This document shows positions 12,120 to 23,500 of a DNA stretch of 64,000 nt, piece after piece. The stretch comes from Turbatrix aceti (lineage: Eukaryota > Nematoda > Chromadorea > Rhabditida > Panagrolaimidae). Each line of letters begins with the position of its first letter. The stretch's first letter is position 1. The DNA lies in contig OZ017768.1 in assembly GCA_963969345.1 (NCBI GenBank), forward strand, positions 10,828,193 to 10,892,192, given 5' to 3'. The translations under genes were made by a program, and so were the position numbers. The notes beneath the pieces are model-generated. The model did not search any database. It saw nothing but the letters and a program-made list of their open reading frames with translations, and was not told where the DNA came from.

Positions 12120-12410
12120 TAAAAACATGTATTTTTGACCGCAGTATTTTCCAATTTATTGTCAATTGTATTGTATTTTTTTTCAGAATCCAATAAAACT
12201 TGACAGCTTGTGTTGGATGGGTTTGTAATCTCTTTAGCATCTTTTCAGTAGGGTATGCCTTTCTTGGAATATTGCATTGTTGCAAGAGCACTGGAGTGGC
12301 TTACTCTGATGTGAGATTCATTGCTAGCTGAGATTCATCAACCCACGCTTGTACCATACATCGATTTGTTGCACGGAATGTACAATCATACGTTGTTGCA
12401 TTGGAAGTAT
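12120..12410 (-). pseudogene. Lectin-domain relic
   Basis: The reverse complement of about 12295-12405 aligns by eye with exon 2 of the neighbours around GLYVPC...WVDGSPL...NHL (ATGATTGTACATTCCGTGC, then GTGGGTTGATGAATCT). Further along, AAGTTTTATTGGATTCTGAA matches the CQVLLDSS region. Frame is lost and parts are missing. It lies between two intact lectin genes on the opposite strand. Confidence 0.65.
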
Positions 12411-12661
12411 TGTCCAACTTCAAAAGTAAAATTAATTTTTGATGAGTTTGATAAACATATATAAAACGGACATCCGATTCTCAAAAAATTCTTCAACGAA
12501 TGAAATTGTCAAGCACAAACATAGGAAAACAGATGTTTCTGCTCAAGAGCGGGCAGCGCGGACAAATGCAGTAAGCGATGCAGTTATAAATGATCACGCT
12601 CAAAATACATGTTACCACTATACCAAGTAATAATTGATATAGAGAAAAATGCTTCAACACA

Positions 12662-12688
12662 GAAAAAGAAATAAACACCTGGTTGGCT
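12662..12688 (+). promoter_or_regulatory. Upstream motif shared by two lectin genes (copy 2)
   Basis: This is the partner of the motif at 11127-11154, with the core AACACCTGG preceded by AAAAGAAAT. It is about 100 bp before the ATG at 12775. Confidence 0.4.
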
Positions 12689-12774
12689 GTATTTTCGACA
12701 CGAACAACTTGCTTTGTCTATGCAGTTAAATATCTGGCTGTCGATATTAATAAGATTTTTTATAACGCTCAAAA

Positions 12775-13478
12775 ATGAAAACATTAACGTTGATCATATT
12801 CTTTCAAAGTGGACGACTAATTCTTTTTGTTTTTTCTGTTCCCATTTGTCCCCCAAAATTTGACTTCAATGCTACGATCGACGACGTGTCCAAGTGTTAC
12901 GCAAATGTTCACATGCCAAAGGACAGGCTTGATCGATGCGCCTTTCCGTGGGAATGCCATTTCCTTCACAACGATTCCATTCCGGTCGTCATTCAATCTG
13001 ATATTGAAAATCAAGTTCTTTGTAAGGTTTTTTATCTACAAAATAAATGTTTTTTGATATAATTTTAGTTGATCATTACATTGATTATCCTCCGGCATAT
13101 ATAGGTTTGTTTGTTCCTTGCGACAAGTGGATGGATAATTCGACCGAAAATTTTGAATGGGTAGACGGATCTCCTCTCAAAATAGACCACACCAAAATTG
13201 AGACGAATGCCATGCTGGCCACGCTTGGACACTATTCCGAACCTTACTGGAATGTGAACAATGGAATTATTCCGAACGAGGCAACAAACATTCTATGTCA
13301 AGTTTTATTAGATTCTAGCGAAAACACTAATTTTTATGACACAAGTAATATAGAAGTGGATGAAATTAAAGATTACGCAATAGTCATAGAACCGAAACCG
13401 GAATCCGAAGCTTCTTCTGAGTTTTTTTCACCGTACCTGTATGTTATCTGTCATGCATTTTTGCACGTCATTTTATAG
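12775..13478 (+). CDS. C-type-lectin-like protein, lectin-only form (copy B)
   Basis: Exons 12775-13021 and 13069-13478 join in phase 1 and encode 218 residues. The signal peptide (MKTLTLIIFFQSGRLILFVF) leads into CPPKFDFNATIDDVSKCYAN and the same CTLD landmarks as copy A: HNDSIPVVIQS, YIGLFVPCDK, FEWVDGSPL, PYWN and ILCQVLLDSS. The C terminus has an acidic spacer, then FFSPYLYVICHAFLHVIL. This resembles the YSPLL...-plus-TM1 start of the fusion paralogs but stops at once, so the product is either secreted or held by a short hydrophobic tail, possibly a GPI signal. No calcium-binding EPN/QPD motif is seen. Confidence 0.8.
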
Positions 13479-13934
13479 ACTATCTTTGTTCTGATATATA
13501 ATAAGTCCTCTCATGACGCTATTTATTTGTTCGTATCTGTTGTGTTAAAATTGTACATGATTTTATGTTCATGCAATAAAATTTTTGTTGTTTTCCGTAT
13601 TATGCAGCTTGCGTGCATTTGTATTAATCGGTGCGCGTATTGTCGAAACCGTTACTTTTTATATTTATTATTAACCTCGAAAAAAATAACGCTTTATTTT
13701 GAATAAATTATAGTGAATATACATTTACATTTTACATTCACACTTATTACTCTTTCTATTTATTTATTTTTTTATTTACTGGCCTTCTCAATGGTTAGCA
13801 CCACATTACGTACAATATCATAATGCGATTCCATAAGACGTCTCATCACAAAAATTAGAAATAGTGAAGAGTGTTGGGATTACACGAAGAGGGCGCCGTC
13901 AATCGTAGCTACGATTATTTACTATGTTTATACT

Positions 13935-15679
13935 TTATTTACGATAAATGTGAATTACTGCGGATAAAAAACCACATATAAAGAAAACCAAAAACAAGTA
14001 GACACCAACAGGTATAGATTTCACAATGCGTTTTACAGGGTTGGAAGACGGTTTGGAAAGCAAAACTGTCAACCAACTGTTGTCAAATAATTTATCTCTC
14101 CAATTTTTTAAAAGAACAAATGGTGCAATTAGCGATATCATTGCCAAATTTCGAGTTAAAATTTGTAAATACATTACTAATCTCAGCACTACAATCGACA
14201 TCTGATGCCTGTAGTAGTTCTCACCACATGCAAGAAAATTAAACACGGAATAAAACAATACAAAAATTATAGTCTGTATAAGAAGCCTGTTTTCAGCATT
14301 TCTTCGTTCTTGTGAAACCTGTTGCAAGTTTTTTGAACGAAAACGACTGGCTAAGCCGGCTGATAAGCAGAAAATTATTGAAAGTACCGTACCAAACATT
14401 GATAGAACGAATCCTGCAAAATGTGTCCAGGGCACAAGATGTTGATATTCCACTTCGTTGCAGTGACCATCAAAATAACAAAGTAGATACAAAATGAGCG
14501 GTAATATTACAAAAATAGGATAGATAAACATAATAATAATATATAATACTGTAAAAGTCTTGCTCCATAGAGTACTCATTCGGCGCCACAGAATAATTGC
14601 TGAAATGTTTTTTAAACGTATTATATTTTTTGGCACAAAAAATGCAAAAAATCTATATACCTGTGAATCTGTTAAACGACATAATCATAAACCAAACAGC
14701 ATTCAATATATTTTTATGAAACGTAAATAAATGTGCAATTATTAATGCAAGATATACCGTGTAAGTTCTGTACCAAAAAGAAACTGCGAATTGTATAATG
14801 CAAACAAAAATGTTATACGAAATGCCAGTTATGAGAACGGCAAAATACGACGATCTTATTGTATTATTTTTTGAACAAGTTTTTTTCAGCATAAAAAACA
14901 AAACAAAAGTCATTAGAAAATTGCAGCATATTTCAATGCCAAACATAAAATTATACAAATATACATTCAAGTGGTGCAACAGAGGTGAATATAATTCAAG
15001 TTCCTGCTCTTCGGAATTGAAATTCATTCTTGCGTCCAACAGCAAGTCAGAATCATCTTTGACTGTTCCATTATTTTCCCAGTCTGTCACAAGTATATTT
15101 TCTGATGAATAGATGAATGTGTTTTTGTTAGAGTCCAGCAAAAGCTGGCACATAATATTCTGTGCGACGGAAGAAGAAAATCCATTATTGTCATCCCAGT
15201 AGGGCTTAGTGGAGTCATATCCTGTCATTGCGAATGCACCGGTGCCGTCGAATCTGAGATGATTGACAGTAAGAGGAGATCCGTCGATCCACTCAAAGTT
15301 TGTGCTGATCAACGATGTGTTACATGGAACATACAAGCCTATGTACGCTGGCCAGTTGAAGTATACCTTGTAGAAATATCGAACTGAAACTGAATTATTA
15401 TTTTTTAAATAATTTCGCATAAAACATACAAAGAACTTCATTTTCAATTTCGGATTGGATAACCACGGGAATCGATTCATTGTGAAGAAACTGGCATGCA
15501 GAAGGAAAGCTGCAGCGATCCAAATGCGTTTTAGGCATTTGAATATTGACGTAGCACTTGGAAACGTTGTTTATGGTGGCATTGAAATAAAACTCCGGTG
15601 GACACGTTGAAACTGACAAGACAATCGGAAACCGCGAAAAATGTACGCACAACGTACAAATCAAACTCAGCAACCGCAT
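13935..15679 (-). CDS. C-type-lectin-like ectodomain fused to serpentine 7TM receptor (copy C)
   Basis: Three exons, 15430-15679, 14661-15383 and 13935-14599, keep phase 1 at both joins and encode 545 residues. Residues 1-23 look like a signal peptide and about 25-165 form the CTLD (CPPEFYF, NNVSKCYVN, CQFLHNESIPVV, YIGLYVPC, FEWIDGSPL, IMCQLLLDSN). An acidic linker leads to a 7TM region from about residue 195: TM1 GIEICCNFLMTFVLFFML, TM2 SYFAVLITGISYNIFVCII, TM3 ending SFNRFTG, then LWRRMSTLW, TM4 LYIIIMFIYPIFVILPLI, TM5, TM6 (LIQTIIFVLFYSVFNFL) and TM7 (SLIAPFVLLKNW). A further hydrophobic tail ends the protein. The NRFT plus W..M..LW arrangement is that of nematode Srg-superfamily receptors (Srv/Sru/Srg-like); the exact class is uncertain. 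This is the intact model member of the family here. Confidence 0.82.
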
Positions 15680-17485
15680 TTTGCTGCGTAAGGTATTTTT
15701 GAATAATTTTCACTACATAAACATTAATCAAAAACAAGGGGTGTTATTCTTATGTATTTTTTGCAGATCTGCAGATTTGCAGCTGCTATCTTTGGCTTCT
15801 GAACTTCGTGTCTTGTAAACAGTGTCAAGGCTCAGCTTGTGTGTAAACCTTATTTGCGATGTCTAACGTAACTTGAATACAATAAAAAATTTTTAAATTA
15901 GATTTTATTTTTCCATGTTTTACATTTCTCATTGAAAATGGCAATTCGGACGTTGCCAAATATTCCAATTTCCGTTGAATGATGCCGAGAACATAGAATA
16001 TATTTACGTCGTAATTTTTGTTAACACCGTTGTTGCATCGGATTGACGTTTTTTGACTAACTTTATTTTCGCCGCCAATAAATCAGCATGATATACGTGA
16101 TTGGCTCATAAAAATTGCAATAAATGCATTTCTGGTTAATTATCAAAGTTACTGGATCCCATGCTTGTCTTCATCTAATTCAAACTTTATGGTGTATTTA
16201 TTACGTCTGTGACACGTAGTCTACAACACTTTTTTATTGATCACAATTTTTTTAGAAATATTGGGATTTTTTGAATTTCTGCTAAAATTTTTATCCTAGC
16301 TGCATGTATCAATGTTTAGCAGATTTATGCGCACTCTTTATTAATCGTACCTAAAAGCAGCAGAACTTTCGGTAATGCGGCAGAAAAATAAAAGCTTTAC
16401 ACACTTTTTTTCGTCCAATCTTCCCTAAAACAAGAACTCGTAAATTCTTCGTTTCTTTTTATTTAACTCGGTCACTTATACATACAACCAAATATTTTCT
16501 ATGCCTATAAACTCAATTTTTTTAGTCCGTTGACCGCAAGACGTTTAATTCCGTCACGCGATGTGCACTCGATTGACACCTTTCGTTGCCACTACCAATG
16601 ACCTTCTAAAGACTTTTCTTACATTAGACCGCAGAGACAAACCTAAAGGAAGAGTCCCACGCCTGCTGCCGGGTTACTCAATCGACCCGGCAGTCAGCCT
16701 TTCGATTGCGTTGATATTAGGTCATCGCGTTTATGATGTGTACAAATCCGCGCAGCGTGTCTCTACAGATTGATTGCTTGAAAGGCGGTAGGCAGTAATT
16801 TGTTACCAAACTTTAGCAAAAATAGTTGATTTACTGTTGTATAAAAATTGGTATTCAAACTTTTTCAATGAAAAAAAGTACAATTTTGGGGGAATTTGGT
16901 GCCCAATTAATTATTTTATTACAATAAATGGCATCTTTCATTACCTTAATTTTTTTCTTATTGTAACTGTATTACTTCACACAAAAAAAATTAACGCCAC
17001 TGTATTCCAATTAACTGAAGCCCGTCACTGGTTTATTTTCATTGTCATATACTCCCTGTTTTCATCAATGACCCCTCAGGCGTCTGAATTCACCCATGGT
17101 CATGACCGTGATCGACCGGAATGGAATAAATGACAGACGCAAGCTGCTGGGTAGTAAAAAAATTGGGATTTTTAGATTTTATTCAAGTCGAGCATATGAC
17201 GTTTATGCGTAGTGTGAGAAAGTAGAGCGTTAACATTGGAAGGCATACATTTGACCCGAGGGGTGCGCGACCAATCTGATCCATCCGCAATTTTAGCCGG
17301 TTAATTTTTTTTAGTCGACGTGATTCTCTAAACAGGGCAATGGTTTTTGTTCAACTGAATTATTATGGTTTCTAGGAGTTTTACAATGGTACTATAGCAA
17401 CTTTTATTCACATTGAATTATTTTTCACTAATTTTAGTGAGTTGAAATTTATTTTGTTAAAAGACTGACAAAAAAAGCTTTGCAG
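15680..17485. other. Gene-poor stretch with one possible small ORF
   Basis: AT-rich sequence without recognisable genes. The exception is 16530-16780, which has balanced composition and an open frame of 70 codons on the + strand (16561-16773, ending YKSAQRVSTD). It also holds a short hairpin (CCGGGTT...GACCCGG). I recognise no homologue, so the ORF is only a candidate. Confidence 0.4.
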
Positions 17486-18996
17486 ATGCCATCTCCCCTG
17501 ACAGCGGTGGCCCACTGTGCCACCGTAGACGCACTCTACACTTCGTCCAAAACTCTTCGATTGATTTTTGCACTCGAAACGGCTCTTACATTATTTGCTA
17601 TTCTGTGTTTATTTTTGGTAATTTTTTTAATCATAACATGGACTATGTATTCCCCCAACATCAGGATACTTGCTGCCAACTTTTGTTTTGTACTTATTGT
17701 GGGTAACGTTTCGATTATGGTATCGTCTATCTATCATCTACACGTCATTCTTATCAGACCGGTTGAAGATCGATGCTATTGGATGTCGTTTGGTGTAAGG
17801 GATTGTAATTGTGAGTCTTTTTAACAGTTTTTTTTATGTTTGTTTTCCAATGTTTTTTTTGTTTTAAAAAATAATGATATTTTGTTTACGCTATCATTTT
17901 CAATTCAGAAAATTTGTTTACCAAAATTTTTTTAATGTATGAAAAAATCAACAATTGGTGATTTTTAGTACTCAAAAACACGACGAACTACGTTTTCTTT
18001 CTAATATACGTTTCAACGGCCATTTTTGCTATCGAACGTATCGTCAATTCTGTAACTATGCCATCACAGAAAGCAAAAAACATTATTTCAGTTATTCTTG
18101 TTGTTTTTCAGGTTTGTTTTATTCTTTTGTGCCAAATGTTAACCCTGAGTGAATCGATTGATTTTTAGTGGTCATCGCTGATTTTCGTAATCCTACGATT
18201 ACCTAAATCGGCCTCCGGGGCTAATGAGGTTTTCGCCCACTGCATCCCTCATGCGCCAAATATCATTCAACTCAAGCAGTTCTTTTTTATTTTTCTTGGA
18301 ATCCAAGTATTTTCCCTTGCTGTATTTACGGCACTTCAGTGCCTAAGCTGCTGGAATTTGGTTTGTTTTCATTTGTTCTATTAAAACTGCAGGATAATTT
18401 GTAGAATTCGTGTCTTGTTTTTAGCCATTGTCGACTCCCCAAAACAAAACTAATCTTAAAGTCTACCGCTCCATGTTGGACACGCAAGTCATCTTTCCTG
18501 TTGCCATGGTTTTGACTGGGTTTTTCCTAGTCAATGTTGTACTGAATCGTGATTACCTTATCACTGTACAAAATTTTGTCAACGTTGAATGGATTTCGTT
18601 CACACGTAACATCGGGTACCTGGCTTTGTGGAATGAGATACAGGCAAGTCTCGTCTCGACGAACATATTTTTTTCACAAAATTAAATTTTTAGTCTCTGA
18701 CTATCCCCTTTCTCTCTCTTGTCGTCTTCGGACTCCTTATTCGCCACGCGTGGCTCGTCAACGTGATGGCAGAAGATGCGTACTACGACAAGGTCCTGAC
18801 CGAGTGCGCATCTCAGTTGAAGACGTATTACGACACTCTGGAGAGACAAAAGTCCGTTAGAACTACTCCAACAACTCCAGTTGAGGCGTTGTACAGCTAC
18901 GCCGTTCCTAAAAGCAAACGATATCGGATGGGACTGCAGTCCATTTCTGCCGCTTCTGACGTGACCTTGGATCCTGATGGGTATTCCAAGTGCTGA
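17486..18996 (+). CDS. Serpentine 7TM chemoreceptor, Sra-superfamily-like
   Basis: Five exons (17486-17810, 17969-18111, 18169-18360, 18425-18643, 18694-18996) keep frame and give 393 residues. Hydrophobic segments: ETALTLFAILCLFLVIFLII, NFCFVLIVGNVSIMVSSIY, FFLIYVSTAIFAIERIV, NIISVILVVFQ plus SLIFVIL, FFFIFLGIQVFSLAVF, VIFPVAMVLTGFFLVNVVL and IPFLSLVVFGLLI. The FAIER motif at the end of TM3 and the conserved cysteine before it (CYW) fit the Sra/Srab/Sre group. Starting the first exon directly after TTTGCAG suggests a trans-splice acceptor or an unseen 5' exon. Intron 4 needs a GC donor (CAG/GCAAGT) to keep frame. The C-terminal tail of about 80 residues is soluble. Confidence 0.75.
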
Positions 18997-19289
18997 CAGG
19001 TAAACAAAGAAACACATTTTTTCTGGGATTCAGTATTGCGTCAATTTCAGAACTTGGTCCTATTCTGTGTTTTTTACTCAAAAAAATCAGAAAGTTATCA
19101 GTCTCACATCGGTCAGTCATTCAAGTCAATTCAGGAAATTCCGGTGAATAAAACTGCGGTGAAGCAGCAATGACCCGGATGGTTATGCATTATTTGTGGG
19201 TGACAAATTATAAACATTTTTTATGTGCGTCTACATGTGATTGTCGATAATCAGGTCAAAGTACCAGAAAAATTAAAATTAATTATTAT

Positions 19290-19350
19290 TATTATTATTT
19301 CACCATTACTCAGTGGTTAAATTACTCAGTGGTCAGTGGTTAAGTTAAAA
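19290..19350. repeat. Short repeat shared with 29.2 kb
   Basis: ATTTCACCATTACTCAGTGG followed by AT-rich filler appears here, and twice in tandem at about 29223-29275. ATT trinucleotide runs precede it. It is probably a small dispersed repeat. Confidence 0.4.
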
Positions 19351-19370
19351 TTAATATAATTATTTATTAA

Positions 19371-20559
19371 TTAAATGCCAGCCTTGAAAGCAAGGCGTTC
19401 TTCGGCAAAAGGGTCTTCTCTGTGGCCGACTGCGAAGTCCTGCCAAAAGAGTCGCGGCTGCTGCTGTACAGCATTCAATTGCGCCAAATCATCGGCGGTT
19501 AACTCAAAATTCCAAATATCAAAATTTTCTTCGATGCGTTTTTTGTGAACGGATTTTGGAATGACTGCAATGCCGTTTTGAACAAGATGCCGCAGAAGAA
19601 TCTGCGGAGGTGTCTTGCCGTACTTTAAAGCCAGTTTTTTGACAAGTTCGTTTTCGAGAACCGGTGGAGCATCTGGCCACTGCATCTTGCGGCCGTTTGG
19701 CATAACAAACTTGAAGCGGGCGGGAGAGCCGAGGGGGGCATAAGCGGTCAGGGCGATATTGTGTTTAGCGCTTAATTCCTGCAAATAAAAGTCTACTTTT
19801 CAAAAAACAATCACTGTTATGCGTACTCACCTGTAACTGCTTCTGCTGAAAGTACAGGTGAAGCTCCACCTGGTGGCAATGAATCGGCACGCGGGCAATC
19901 TTGGCAACGCGTTCCACCTGCGCTGGACTGAAATTTGAAATTCCGATAGCACGTGTCAGTTTAAGGTCGTACAATCGCTCAAGACTTTTCCATATGTCTT
20001 CAACGGTCACGTCGTTCAGGGCCTCTGTCATGTCTGCGTTGAACGCCGTAGGCATGTGAGCCAGGTAGAGGTCGACATAATCAACGCCCAGTCTCTGTAA
20101 CGAGCCCCTCAGAGCCGGCTCTTGATCTGCTGGAGAAAGTGTTTCCCAGCGACACTTGTTTGTGATGAAGACGTCTTCACGTTTGATCACACCTTCGGCA
20201 ATCACATCGGAAAGGGCTTTGTTGACGTCATGTTCGTTCAAGTAGTATGCCGCAGTGTCGAGTAGTCGGTAACCGATACGAAGTGCATGTTTGATGGCAT
20301 TGATGCCTTCGTCCTGGTTAACTGCCTGTAAATGAAAAGCGTTCACTGTGTAAAATTTTGAATTGACATGAATGAATTTCTATGAACAAAACAAAATAAA
20401 ATCGATATTTTTAGGACATTACATTTTTTTAAATTCGATCACTTTTGTTTATTTCAAATTCAAAAAAAAAGTTTTTTAATTGCTTACCACGGTACCAAAG
20501 CCAAAGATTGGCATTTGGACGCCATTTAAAAAAGTCAGGCAAGGTACTTTTGGAACCAT
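19371..20559 (-). CDS. Aldo-keto reductase
   Basis: Three exons on the minus strand (20488-20559, 19831-20325, 19371-19778), all phase 0, encode 324 residues, the usual AKR length. The start VPCLTFLNGVQMPIFGFGT is the first strand of the (beta/alpha)8 barrel. The catalytic tetrad is visible: Asp47 in LLDTAAYY, Tyr51 or Tyr52, Lys81 in ITNKCRW and His114 in YLAHMP. AIGISNF, the IPKS cofactor segment and the final helix are also present. The enzyme should be a cytosolic NADPH-dependent reductase of aldehydes or ketones; the substrate is not predictable. His114 is followed by MP where WP is usual. Canonical splice sites, and the clean start makes this a confident gene. Confidence 0.92.
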
Positions 20560-23500
20560 TTTCGAGACTTTAAATATAATAACAAATAAATGAAAAACTG
20601 TGTTTTAAGAAGTATTTAAGCTGAAATCCAGGATGCAAAGAGAAGAACATTGAGTTTGTTCTACACTACAAAAACAAGACAGAAAGACAGAAAAAGGGTA
20701 AACACAATGGGCGGTCGGAAAAATTTGTGATCACTGAATTGTTTTGATCGCTGTTATCGTTAACAATACAGAGGGTAGAAATAAAACACAAACATCGTTT
20801 GCTAATTTATTTGTTTCATTTATATCTGCAAAACAACAAAAACGAATTTTAAAAGACAGAAAACTAAAAAACAACAAACAAGCAAGCAAAGCAATGCGAA
20901 AAACAAAATTATTGGTCTAAACTTTGCGTTCTTGTTTTTCACGTGTATCTCAATGTTATAGAAAACAACGGCGTGAGAGAAAAAAAAATCAAATTAAGAA
21001 AAAAATTTTGAATGACACTGCTGTTTTCGGTGCCAAAAATCCAAAAATGGAAAACGCCATTTTGTTTTTTAACGTGCGTTATGACGCATTGATGCTGCGG
21101 CATGCCGCTATATGGATTGCTGCAGAAACATTGCAAGAGGTCGACGAACTACACGACGCGCTTGCAACGGCGAAGTGTGAAGTGTTGGTTTCATTCAAAA
21201 CATGCGTACCCATTTTTCGATGAGCAACCCTGGCCCTTGGTTCTTCATACCGATAAGCACCCGCCTTGCAAAGACAACTTAGCTGTTCGAAATATGCTCG
21301 AAATGATAAATCGTCTTGTATGGTCGTTTTGACTTTATTGAATAAATTGAACGCAGAAAAGATCTTACAATGGTGCACACTTACAAAATTAAAAATGAGA
21401 TCAGTGCAAAATAAACACAAAATGTTATGCTTCTTGACAAGTTTTTAGTTTTTTAGGTTCTTTTACTCAAAGGAAACGAGCGTTACGTTCTTTCATTTGC
21501 TTTGAAAGCTTGGTGCATGGGCATCTGAGCCAGTGTTTTTGCCTCTAGAAGCAGATTCGGAGGCGTCTCCGAAGGCATTGAGGACAATGCTTACAAGTTG
21601 CCGACAAGCAAGCAGTTAAAATTTGTTTTAATCAACTAATCTCATGTTTTAACCCATTTGCATCCCTGTTACCAAATCTTATATTTTCTCGTGAACAACA
21701 GATGGCGACTTTTTCTACGCCTGTCTGCTTTTCTTTGTTGTCAGCGACCTGATTTTGACGATGCTCGAAAGAGAAGCCAAATCTCGACTCGCGATCTTAC
21801 CCACCTCGGAACTCCCTCTCTTTTTACGCTCACTCACTTCGCGCACCCGCGTTCCTCGATCTAGGTCGATCGTTGTGAACCTCCTTGATGGCAAGTCCTG
21901 ATAGTGAGGACGTAACACTCGACGCTTATCGCTCACATACCAACTCCTATTTTCCTTCATGCATAAACAGATCGCTGCCGGCAATTTTGTGATTTTGACA
22001 TGATTTGAAGTAATTCATCCTCTATTTGACTCGATTCAATTCTATGATGAAAGATGGAACGCGACCGTATTCGGGTCTCGGTTAGGATTGTTAGACTTTT
22101 TGATGGCTCTGCCGGTTGTTTTCGAATTCTTGTTCTTTTTGATAGTCTTGCTAAAATTCATTTTCTTAGCGAAAATTTATTGAAACTAAGAAAATGACTG
22201 AAAAACATTTTTCACCCCTGACTTGGTTAAGCTAACGTCTGATAACCGGCGTGCATCTTCGGAGTGATTGTTCGTTCCCTTCGCTTTCGCTTTTGCGTGG
22301 CTCACTGACGACAATGCTTGTTCAATCACCGGCCGCTTATCAGTAAGACGAGAGGTCGACGTGAAGCCGACCTTCTTTGTTCTTGCACGCGTGTTCAAAC
22401 TCTTGCTACCCTGCCTAATCTTACGTGAATACGAGGAATTATGCATTCTTGTCTTCGACATGCTGTAATTTCACTTATGTACATTTATATTACCGGATTC
22501 TTGAAACTTCTAGTATTTGTTTTTCATTTTTTTACATTTATGTGTATATATGATTTTAAAAAATAATTAAATTATAAGGGTTTATAATTTTTTAAGTAAC
22601 TGAAAAATATTAATTTTTGATTTTTAAGATGGTCATGCCTTTCTTTGTGTATCTAAATCTATTACGCTGTTTTGCAACAAATTTGTACACTAACAAGGCT
22701 ATGAGAGAGGGAGAGTGTACAAATTTCGATAGCAGATAATTTAAGCAAGTTGTTCGCGCAGTGTTGTAAGTTTCGTTTTATTAAACTGAATTTAAAAAAA
22801 ATTGGTCTTTGGGATAATCACTGCTACAAACGTTGCATTTAGGTAATAATTTATCTTTCGAAAATATTAGATTTTTTATTTATTCTTCCCCTACAGTAAG
22901 AAATTGAATAATCTTTAAAAAAAAGTCACTGGTAAATATACATATTTTGTTTTAGAACACTTTAGAATCCTTAAAAATTGATAAACCATCATCTGTGTCA
23001 ACTCCTCTCCAAGCTTTGGAGCTTTCCTTTTATTTTCTTCTCCATATCGATGAGGCCAAGCAACAAGAAGTCCTTTGTTGCAACTATTCTCTATTCCCCG
23101 GCAAGACCCCTTGCGTCGCTTTTTATTCACTCACTTCCAAGGTCTGAAAACATCAGAACGCAAGGAATAAAAAAATATTGTATTGCAGCGTGATCGCAAC
23201 AACGACAGAAGAATAGAATAGAAAGTGAAGAGGAAGACGGAAAAACGACGTTGTCCTCGTCTTGGTGGTGTCATGAATAATGTTTACAGTCGTTGTCGAG
23301 TCACCGAGCAGTGAAAAAAGACCAGCGTTTTCGAACCTCGGTAAGAGAGGTTAGAAGGGGAAGGAGAGTGATTTGGGGTTTTTGTGGAGGGGAAAGAACG
23401 GTTGTTTTGGTGCAGATATCACTGAATGCTTTTCTTTTCAACTGAAAAATTTTTAGAAAATAATTATTTTTTAATACTACAAATTTCAAAAATTTGACTG

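Noticed and set aside
21047..21223. 58-codon frame with balanced composition (MENAILFFNV...)
   Set aside because: Too short and unrecognised; could be chance or a fragment, so not listed as a gene.
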